The notes under the pieces were generated by a model. That model ran no database searches. It was not told where the DNA came from and worked only from the letters and a program-made list of their open reading frames with translations. Positions 1 to 5,324 of a DNA stretch of 14,958 bases are shown piece after piece (the first letter of the stretch is position 1; each line of letters opens with the position of its first letter). The stretch comes from Bacteroidota bacterium (GTDB taxonomy: Bacteria; Bacteroidota; Bacteroidia; Chitinophagales; Chitinophagaceae): positions 1 to 14,958 of the forward strand of contig JAEZRB010000221.1 in the NCBI GenBank assembly GCA_023412975.1, written 5' to 3'. The position numbers were made by a program, and so were the translations under genes.

Positions 1-180
1 GAAGTATTATATAAATGCGACGGCTTCTATTCCAAAGTATCAGAAGGCGGTATCCGGTTTGATGATCCCTCGCTCAATATCGACTGGAAAATTCCTGCCA
101 ACAAGGTAATAGTATCTGAAAAGGATCTCGTATTGCCGGTATTGAAGGAATGCCAGACTAATTTCGTATTTGAAGGCTGA
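1..180 (+). CDS. rfbC: dTDP-4-dehydrorhamnose 3,5-epimerase, C-terminal part
   Basis: This is the 3' end of a gene that starts before the window: 59 codons, then TGA at 178-180. RfbC (RmlC) epimerises dTDP-4-keto-6-deoxyglucose at C3 and C5, the third step of dTDP-L-rhamnose synthesis in the cytoplasm. The visible tail carries the family's typical ending: EGGIRFDDPSLNIDW (residues 15-29 of the fragment), followed by a short helix and a hydrophobic C-terminus. The catalytic His and Tyr lie upstream and cannot be seen. The stop codon is one base before the ATG of rfbD, so the two genes are almost certainly translated from one mRNA. The neighbour strongly supports the assignment; the fragment alone would give only moderate confidence. 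Confidence 0.85.
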   Translation, partial: EVLYKCDGFYSKVSEGGIRFDDPSLNIDWKIPANKVIVSEKDLVLPVLKECQTNFVFEG

Positions 181-181
181 T

Positions 182-1066
182 ATGCAAAATACAATCCTCG
201 TCACAGGCGCCAACGGACAACTGGGTATGGAACTGGCACAACTGGTTTCAAAGTATCCTGCTTATCATTTCGTATTTACCACCCGGGAAGAAATGCCCCT
301 GGATAATTTTGACCTGATCAACGAGATGATCGACCGGAATCAGCCTAAATACGTTGTGAATTGCGCTGCCTATACTGCTGTGGACAAGGCCGAATCAGAT
401 AAAGAAATGGCCCATAGAATAAATGCCGAAGCCCCTGGTGTGATCGCAGCTGCATGTTTGAGAAACAATGCGCGATTGATTCATATTTCGACCGACTATG
501 TCTTTAACGGTAATGGACAAAAACCATATAAGGAAGACGATCCCACTGATCCTGTCAATTACTACGGCGAGTCGAAACTACAGGGTGAACAGCAGGTTAT
601 GTCGCAAAACTCCGGCTCCATCATCATTCGTACTGCGTGGGTTTATTCTCAATTTGGGAAAAATTTCGTGAAAACGATTCTCCGCCTGGTTAAAGAGAAG
701 GAAGCAATCAATGTGGTAAGTGATCAATACGGCACACCTACTTACGCGGCAGACCTGGCAGAAGCGATCATGCAGATCATAACCGTATTAGATGCTGAAA
801 CAGATTCCGCTGGTTCCAGCCACGCGGGAATCTATCATTTCAGCAATGACGGCATCATAAACTGGCATGAATTTGCAGTCGCCATCCGTGATATTTCGGG
901 AAGTAGTTGTAAAGTGAATCCCATATCTGCCTCGGAATATCCAACACCGGCCAGGCGCCCGTCCTATTCAGTGTTAGATAAATCGAAGATTAGCAGGGGA
1001 TTCAACATTTCTATCAAGCCCTGGCGGGAAAGGTTGGAGGCTTGTATAAAAAGAATAAACAAGTAA
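182..1066 (+). CDS. rfbD: dTDP-4-dehydrorhamnose reductase
   Basis: RfbD (RmlD) uses NAD(P)H to reduce dTDP-4-keto-L-rhamnose to dTDP-L-rhamnose, the sugar donor for surface polysaccharides. The protein has 294 residues, normal for the family. It is an extended short-chain reductase: the Rossmann motif TGANGQLG is at residues 8-15, NCAAYTAVDKAE follows near 60-71, STDYVF is near 103-108, and the catalytic Tyr-x3-Lys (YYGESK) gives Tyr128 and Lys132. I chose ATG at 182 over the in-frame TTG at 170 because the TTG overlaps rfbC codons, the Rossmann strand starts directly after this ATG, and an AAGG stretch lies about 5 bases upstream. It follows rfbC with a 1-bp gap, the usual rfb/rml operon order. 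Nothing after it on this strand continues the operon, so it is probably the last gene. Confidence 0.95.
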   Translation: MQNTILVTGANGQLGMELAQLVSKYPAYHFVFTTREEMPLDNFDLINEMIDRNQPKYVVNCAAYTAVDKAESDKEMAHRINAEAPGVIAAACLRNNARLIHISTDYVFNGNGQKPYKEDDPTDPVNYYGESKLQGEQQVMSQNSGSIIIRTAWVYSQFGKNFVKTILRLVKEKEAINVVSDQYGTPTYAADLAEAIMQIITVLDAETDSAGSSHAGIYHFSNDGIINWHEFAVAIRDISGSSCKVNPISASEYPTPARRPSYSVLDKSKISRGFNISIKPWRERLEACIKRINK

Positions 1067-1321
1067 TAAAAGACTCCGTTCTCGGCAACCTTAGCCTATC
1101 CCTTAACTAAAGCCTGTTCTTCATCCCTCAGTCGCTTCAATCCGGAGTCAATGATCAATCATAATGCGAATATCCAGTCAACCTGTGGGAAGACAAGGGG
1201 AATAAAAACGATAAAAATTGTTTTATTCGGAAAATCCGGTGGGGTAAAATCCATAGCAGATTAATTCAACCTCCCATGTATGGCGAAGCGCATTAGGTAG
1301 ATACTCGGGGGATCCTTCAGA

Positions 1322-2029
1322 TCATTTTTTGACTGCTGTGATCAATGTCGAACCCATCGCCTTGCCGTTTTTATTGGTGGTTTCTGTTTTTACAACGCCA
1401 AAGCCGGGAGCAAACCATTCTGTAGATTTAAAATTGACAGGTATGCCAATACCAGATGGGCCGCCGATGGTTGCCCGGAAACGGCCATCATAAGTTATTT
1501 TCCAGCAATCCCAGGTTCCTGCCGGCGTGGTAATGGATTCTTTTCCTTCTACTTTCCGGTTGGATTGCTCAAGCGTGATCGTTGAAAAAGTTGATCCTTT
1601 ATTGATCACGTCCATCTTAAAATTCACCTGGGGTAAAGTCTGACCTACAGACAGAGTGGCGGGATATTCAATAAAAACTTCTTCGGCTTTCACATCCATG
1701 TCTTTATAAGCAGCCATCTGTTCCTGTGGCATGGCCATGCGGGCATCGACATAAAGACTGCCACCGCTGCATTTATATACACCACTACTTTTTGATAGGG
1801 CTTTGCCTTTTTCATCGACCATATTGGCTGTGAAATTTGCCGTGGTCATATCACCCGACTTTTTAATGTCGCTGATCGTGTATGTCACTTTACCGCTTTC
1901 TTTATCCTTGCGGTCATAAGTTGTCATTTCTACGGAACTGTTGGTAAGATAATAGTATCCCGAACAATCCTGGGCATTTGCAACAAAGCCCCATAAGAAC
2001 AGGCAAGGAAGAGTAAAAATTTGTCTCAT
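1322..2029 (-). CDS. Secreted protein of unknown function, DUF3108/TapB-like
   Basis: This 235-residue protein begins with a signal peptide: a hydrophobic stretch at residues 4-18 and a likely cut at ANA|QD (after residue 19), so the mature protein should be periplasmic or outer-membrane associated. The rest is rich in beta-strand-like segments. The order of its features (an early YYYLTNSSVEMTTYDR segment, a central sentence around FIEYPATLSVGQTLP, then TPAGTWDCWKITYD and a late STEWFAPGFGVVKTET) resembles the DUF3108-type family named TapB-like in some annotations; that family has no established biochemical role. I recognise this from general pattern, not from a search. It lies 87 bp downstream of the TonB-dependent receptor gene on the same strand but has its own good promoter (2050-2080), so it need not depend on the receptor. 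The start is supported by the signal peptide and by the promoter lying just upstream. Confidence 0.75.
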   Translation of the reverse strand: MRQIFTLPCLFLWGFVANAQDCSGYYYLTNSSVEMTTYDRKDKESGKVTYTISDIKKSGDMTTANFTANMVDEKGKALSKSSGVYKCSGGSLYVDARMAMPQEQMAAYKDMDVKAEEVFIEYPATLSVGQTLPQVNFKMDVINKGSTFSTITLEQSNRKVEGKESITTPAGTWDCWKITYDGRFRATIGGPSGIGIPVNFKSTEWFAPGFGVVKTETTNKNGKAMGSTLITAVKK

Positions 2030-2049
2030 AGCTGCAAGATTTTATACCT

Positions 2050-2080
2050 GAAAGTTAGGAATAGCAGCCTGGTTTGCAAA
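2050..2080 (-). promoter_or_regulatory. Bacteroidota-type promoter for the secreted protein gene
   Basis: Read on the minus strand, TTTG (2077-2080) is followed by a 19-bp spacer and then TAACTTTC (2050-2057), which matches seven of eight positions of the Bacteroidota -7 consensus TAnnTTTG. The spacing is right for the -33/-7 pair. Transcription would start about 14 bases before the ATG at 2029. This is a sequence match only. Confidence 0.5.
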
Positions 2081-2116
2081 TACTACTTTGTGGGAATTGA
2101 ATTGTCAAGCGTCGTA

Positions 2117-4195
2117 TCAAAACATTAAAACCACACCTCCGAAATAATTTCGTAACGGTGAAGGGTTAAAATACCTGTTTCCGATGGCGTTAATATCATT
2201 CCCTAAACTGTACTTCTCATTCAAAGCGTTGTCGATACCCGCGTATACATCAAGAAAAATTGAAGGTGAAAACCTGTGTTTCCATCCCAGTTTACCCTGG
2301 AGCAGGTTGTAGGAACGTGCATACACCGTATTGGCATCATTTAGTGGAAGTTTACCAGTGTGATTCAGGCTGGTATAGAGATAAAACCCTTTGGTCGTAT
2401 GGATATCAACACCCGTAACGGAGATTTGTTTCGGAACCCCGGTGACGCGATTTTCGGAATGATCTACAGTGCCTATGATATAATCGGTGAAATGATAATC
2501 GTTGAGCGTATAGCCCGACCAGAGTTTTACCAGTGTGAAGAATCCCCGGCTATTATCGATTAATGACCACGAGCCTCTAAGTTCAATCCCTTTCTGATCG
2601 GTGCCGCCGGCGTTTATGAAATATTCCTGACCGGCACTGTTATTTCTTCTGACGATCGCCTGCTGCAACTTGAAATAATAAGCGGTGACATCCAGTTCGA
2701 ATAATTTATTCGCTGAATTCAACCTGGCGCCCACTTCATAATTCCATCCAAACTCAGGTTGTAGTGAAGTGTTGATGTTCGCATCGGAGGCTCGAATTTC
2801 CGCAAGGGTCGCGGGGGAGTAGCCTTTACTTAACGAAGCATAAGCGGTCACGTATTTTTTGAACGGGTATAATACGGCAATTCGCGGTAGAAACTGCTCC
2901 TCAAATTTTTTTGTCCTCTTTGTATTGTCGTTGCCGGAGAGTGTCCTGTATTTATATTGATACGCATTAGTGCTGGCACCGGCCTGCACCAGCAATCTTT
3001 TTTTCAATTGCCATTCAGCCTGCACAAAAGGAAACCATTGTCTCACTTCAAGTTTATCCAGGGATTGAACTGTGTCTTTTACACCCTGCCTGTTGCCGTA
3101 GTTGTTGATGGAGGCATCACCCCATTGCCATTCGACACCGCCAATCAGCCTGATGTCCTGCTCATTTTTATAGGTAGCATACACAAACTTGCTCCGAAGC
3201 GACAAATTATTCTCTTCCCTTTCTTCATAATTGGTGATAAAGGGATTTGTAAAATCTGTAAAAGAGTAAGCAACCGATGTGGTATTACTCCATTTTGAAT
3301 TAAACTTGTGGGTATAGCTTGTGCCGGCGAAAATGGTTTTGTTATAGATAGCAGCTTTTTGTTCTACGGCACCGGGTACAAAGGAGGTAGCCGGCCGCGC
3401 CTGTCGGGGATCCTGTTCCATCTGCGCCTGTGTCAGTCCTCCTGGTGTCTGGTAATAAATGTCGGAGTAAAGGGCGAGCCATTCAAGTTTATCGTTTTTT
3501 GAAATTTGCGATGCGCCGTTCCATTGAATCACGTCTCTTCTTAGCTTGCTGTTCTCACGATATCCATCAGCCTGCATGTGACCCTGGGTAAGTGTGGATT
3601 GAAAGTTTTTGGCTGAGTACTTCCACTGTGCACTTTCACCAAATGTGCTATAGGAACCTCCATTCAACTGCACTCTGAACTGGTGATCTTTTTCGGGGGC
3701 GGCCGGTGGGTCGATGGTATGCATCACCACAACACCACCCGTGTTGGCGCCGTACATACTACCGCCCGGGCCTTTTAATATTTCAACTGAACCGATCGTT
3801 GCCGGGTCCACCAGGTTAAGGTATGTATTACCTCCCGCATCGGTAAAAGGCATATCATTCCAGTAGATCTTAATATTACGTACGCCGAACGGAGAACGCA
3901 ATAAACTTCCACGGATATTGAGGCGGTAACTTCCGGGAGATCTTTCTTCCATGCGCACACCTGGAACAGTGTTTATAGACGGCACCAGGGTCGGTGCGGC
4001 ATAACGTTCTAAATCTTTTTGTCCGATATATCCGATGGTAACGGGATTTTCCGCCAGGGTGCGCTGCGATTCATAACCTTTGATGATAACCGGAGTAAGC
4101 GTTCTGACAGAATCTGAATTTATATGACCTGCTTCATTTTGCGACAGGGCAGCAAGGGTCATGCATAGGAAGAAAAGGGTAAATGATGGCTTCAT
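2117..4195 (-). CDS. TonB-dependent outer-membrane receptor
   Basis: This 692-residue protein is a gated outer-membrane channel that takes up a scarce ligand using energy passed from TonB/ExbBD. A signal peptide (hydrophobic residues 5-17, likely cut before Gln19) is followed by a possible TonB box around LTPVIIKG (33-40), then the plug domain (about 45-160) with the typical segments INTVPGVRMEER, RLNIRGS and VEILKGPGGSMYGANTGGVV (137-156). The remainder is a beta-barrel that ends in aromatic Phe692 (NYFGGVVLMF), as expected for recognition by the Bam machinery. It lacks the N-terminal carboxypeptidase-like domain of SusC-type transporters and has no SusD partner, so a siderophore or other metal-chelate ligand is more likely than a glycan. 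No neighbour identifies the substrate. A -7-like TACTTTTA lies at 4214-4221 upstream, without a clear -33 element. Confidence 0.93.
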   Translation of the reverse strand: MKPSFTLFFLCMTLAALSQNEAGHINSDSVRTLTPVIIKGYESQRTLAENPVTIGYIGQKDLERYAAPTLVPSINTVPGVRMEERSPGSYRLNIRGSLLRSPFGVRNIKIYWNDMPFTDAGGNTYLNLVDPATIGSVEILKGPGGSMYGANTGGVVVMHTIDPPAAPEKDHQFRVQLNGGSYSTFGESAQWKYSAKNFQSTLTQGHMQADGYRENSKLRRDVIQWNGASQISKNDKLEWLALYSDIYYQTPGGLTQAQMEQDPRQARPATSFVPGAVEQKAAIYNKTIFAGTSYTHKFNSKWSNTTSVAYSFTDFTNPFITNYEEREENNLSLRSKFVYATYKNEQDIRLIGGVEWQWGDASINNYGNRQGVKDTVQSLDKLEVRQWFPFVQAEWQLKKRLLVQAGASTNAYQYKYRTLSGNDNTKRTKKFEEQFLPRIAVLYPFKKYVTAYASLSKGYSPATLAEIRASDANINTSLQPEFGWNYEVGARLNSANKLFELDVTAYYFKLQQAIVRRNNSAGQEYFINAGGTDQKGIELRGSWSLIDNSRGFFTLVKLWSGYTLNDYHFTDYIIGTVDHSENRVTGVPKQISVTGVDIHTTKGFYLYTSLNHTGKLPLNDANTVYARSYNLLQGKLGWKHRFSPSIFLDVYAGIDNALNEKYSLGNDINAIGNRYFNPSPLRNYFGGVVLMF

Positions 4196-4261
4196 ATAAT
4201 ATTAAACTTATCATAAAAGTACATAAAGAGTTTTTATATTACCAGTAAGAAAGCAAATGAT

Positions 4262-4705
4262 ATGAAACAGTTTTTTCGGGAGCTACTTGAATACAACTAC
4301 CATTTCAACCAGGAATTAGGTGATGTATTTGTTAATGAAACCAGCAAAATGTCTGAGAAATCCATTAAGCTATACAGCCATATTCTCAATGCCCACAATA
4401 TTTGGAACAGCAGGATTGAGTACAGCCAAACTAATTTTGGTGTCTGGGATATTCATCCAGTTGAGGCGTGCAGGGATATTGATAAACAGAATTACGAAGA
4501 TTCATTGCGAATCCTGGACAAGTATGATCTTGATCTTATCATCGACTACACCACGACGCGTGGAGATAAATTCAGTAACCGATTGCGGGATATCCTTTTT
4601 CATATTATCAACCACGGTACTTACCACCGCGGCCAGATTGCAACCGAATTCCGGCAGTCAGGTCTCGCCCCATTAGTGAGCGATTTTGTACTATATAAAA
4701 GGTAG
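4262..4705 (+). CDS. DinB family protein
   Basis: This 147-residue cytoplasmic protein belongs to the DinB/YfiT-like four-helix-bundle superfamily. These proteins usually bind a divalent metal through three histidines, and several family members are thiol-dependent transferases; many have no known substrate. The expected ligands are visible: His45 in the HNIW motif of helix 2, and His118 and His122 in HGTYHRGQI of helix 4. The metal site is therefore intact. The length is normal for a minimal DinB protein. The gene is divergent from the TonB receptor (66 bp between starts) and ends 38 bp before a strong bidirectional terminator. I see no good promoter in the short upstream gap. The neighbours give no clue to function. 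Confidence 0.88.
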   Translation: MKQFFRELLEYNYHFNQELGDVFVNETSKMSEKSIKLYSHILNAHNIWNSRIEYSQTNFGVWDIHPVEACRDIDKQNYEDSLRILDKYDLDLIIDYTTTRGDKFSNRLRDILFHIINHGTYHRGQIATEFRQSGLAPLVSDFVLYKR

Positions 4706-4743
4706 GAGAAGTATGTAGGTCCTCTAAATTTCTAATCAAGGTT

Positions 4744-4776
4744 AAAAAAAGGGAAGACCATCGTCTTCCCTTTTTT
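4744..4776. terminator. Bidirectional intrinsic terminator between DinB gene and tRNA-Gln
   Basis: A perfect 8-bp stem, GGGAAGAC (4751-4758) with GTCTTCCC (4763-4770), encloses a 4-base loop and is flanked by seven A (4744-4750) and six T (4771-4776). It therefore reads as a hairpin plus U-tract on both strands and should end the DinB transcript from the left and the tRNA transcript from the right. It begins only a few bases after the mature tRNA 3' end. Confidence 0.92.
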
Positions 4777-4777
4777 G

Positions 4778-4848
4778 TTGAGCTACTAGGATTCGAACCT
4801 AGACAGACAGAACCAAAATCTGTAGTGCTACCGTTACACCATAGCTCA
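4778..4848 (-). tRNA. tRNA-Gln (anticodon UUG)
   Basis: On the minus strand the acceptor arms TGAGCTA (4842-4848) and TAGCTCA (4779-4785) pair perfectly over 7 bp, with A as discriminator base at 4778. The anticodon arm is ACAGA / TTTTGGT / TCTGT, which places TTG at positions 34-36 and reads CAA and CAG glutamine codons. The T arm contains the standard GGTTCGAATCC, and the D arm carries GGTAGCA. The gene is 71 nt without CCA; the bases after the discriminator are CAA, so the CCA end must be added by the nucleotidyltransferase. It has its own promoter (4876-4907) and terminator, so it is a monocistronic tRNA gene. Confidence 0.96.
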
Positions 4849-4875
4849 ATACCATCCAATTTTTAAATTGGGATG

Positions 4876-4907
4876 CAAAAATAAGGGTTGATCTATTTAC
4901 AGCCAAA
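4876..4907 (-). promoter_or_regulatory. Promoter of tRNA-Gln
   Basis: On the minus strand TTTGG (4903-4907) is followed by 19 bp and then TATTTTTG (4876-4883), a perfect match to the -7 consensus TAnnTTTG of Bacteroidota housekeeping promoters. Transcription would start near 4870, leaving a leader of about 20 bases for RNase P to remove. This is the clearest promoter in the window. Confidence 0.65.
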
Positions 4908-4966
4908 TTGGAGAGGGTTTTTAATGGCTGGAAAGATGGGAAGGCGGAAAGGAAATTGCTTTAGTA

Positions 4967-5037
4967 GCCGGGAAGGCGGAAGGGCGGGAAGAATAAGTTT
5001 ATTTATTATAATCTTCCTTACTTCCCGTCTGCCCGGC
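4967..5037. repeat. Palindromic element, copy 1 (71 bp)
   Basis: GCCGGG at the left end pairs with CCCGGC at the right end. The arms are about 25 bp, of which 18 positions are complementary, around an AT-rich centre (AATAAGTTTATTTATTATAA). The left arm is purine-rich with several GG and GGG runs. As a folded strand it would be a long imperfect hairpin. It is followed by A rather than T on the plus strand and by no T-tract on the minus strand, so it is not a standard intrinsic terminator. Confidence 0.85.
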
Positions 5038-5107
5038 AAAAAATTAATTTCCTTTAAGGCCTAACTAGCCGGGCAGAAGGGAAGGCGGAAAGGAAATTGC
5101 TTTAGTA

Positions 5108-5178
5108 GCCGGGAAGGCGGTAGGGCGGGAAGAATAGGTTTATTTATTATAATCTTCGTTACTTCCCGTCTCCCCGGC
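5108..5178. repeat. Palindromic element, copy 2 (71 bp)
   Basis: This has the same length and arms as copy 1, which lies 141 bp to the left, with a few single-base changes such as GCGGTAGGG in the left arm and CTCCCCGGC at the right end. It sits inside the second 141-bp direct repeat. Confidence 0.85.
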
Positions 5179-5208
5179 AAAAAATAAATTTCCTTTAAGG
5201 CCTAACTA

Positions 5209-5279
5209 GCCGGGAAGGCAGAAGGGCGGGAAGGATGAGTTATTTAATTAAGATCTTCCTTTTTTCCCGTCTCCCCGGC
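5209..5279. repeat. Palindromic element, copy 3 (71 bp, diverged loop)
   Basis: This copy also measures exactly 71 bp between GCCGGG and CCCGGC, but it lies only 101 bp after copy 2 and lacks the AAAGGAAATT flank. Its arms stay close to the other copies while its centre has changed to GATGAGTTATTTAATTAAGA. The conserved arms and length with a diverged centre suggest that the stem is the part that matters, or that this is an older family member. Confidence 0.82.
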
Positions 5280-5291
5280 CCCAAAAATATT

Positions 5292-5318
5292 ATCTTCCCT
5301 TCTTCCCGTCTCACCGGC
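5292..5318. repeat. Solitary right arm of the palindromic element
   Basis: These 27 bp match the right arm of the 71-bp palindromes (ATCTTCC, then CTTCCCGTCT, then CCGGC), but no left arm lies directly before them. It ends 7 bp before the cphA stop codon and would be in the 3' untranslated region of the cphA message. It may be the remnant of a fourth copy. Confidence 0.75.
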
Positions 5319-5324
5319 AAAAAA

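Larger units (their letters stand above)
4927..5214. repeat. 141-bp direct tandem repeat, two copies
   Basis: Two adjacent copies have a period of exactly 141 bp: copy 1 spans 4938-5078 and copy 2 spans 5079 to about 5214. They differ at about five substitutions (for example GGAAG/GGTAG and CTTCC/CTTCG), so the duplication is recent or kept uniform. A degenerate extension of the period reaches left to about 4927. Each copy holds a central 71-bp palindrome (listed separately), flanked by AAAGGAAATT on the left and AATTTCCTTT on the right, which form an outer inverted repeat around it. No coding frame is conserved. The stretch from 4849 to 5324 therefore contains the tRNA promoter and this repeat family and no gene that I can support. 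Confidence 0.93.

Noticed and set aside
1072..1149. GACTCCG/CGGAGTC inverted repeat after rfbD as a terminator
   Set aside because: The arms are only 7 bp and 64 bases apart, with no T-tract. A stable hairpin is unlikely.
1159..1161. Selenocysteine at the in-frame TGA of the small frame in the 1067-1321 gap
   Set aside because: No SECIS-like hairpin directly after the TGA, no redox motif around it, and no homology to a known selenoprotein. A decayed frame or chance is simpler.
4608..4859. 83-codon open frame on the minus strand
   Set aside because: It runs through the tRNA-Gln gene, the terminator and the antisense of the DinB gene. The tRNA explains the sequence far better.
4967..5279. Reading the palindromes as intrinsic terminators of cphA
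   Set aside because: On the minus strand, the direction of cphA transcription, no T-tract follows any of the hairpins. The arms are also longer and less perfect than the clean terminator at 4744-4776.
4927..5318. Reading the repeat block as a CRISPR array
   Set aside because: Units are 141 bp and 71 bp palindromes, with neighbouring copies almost identical across their full length. There are no short constant repeats separated by unique spacers, and no cas gene is nearby.
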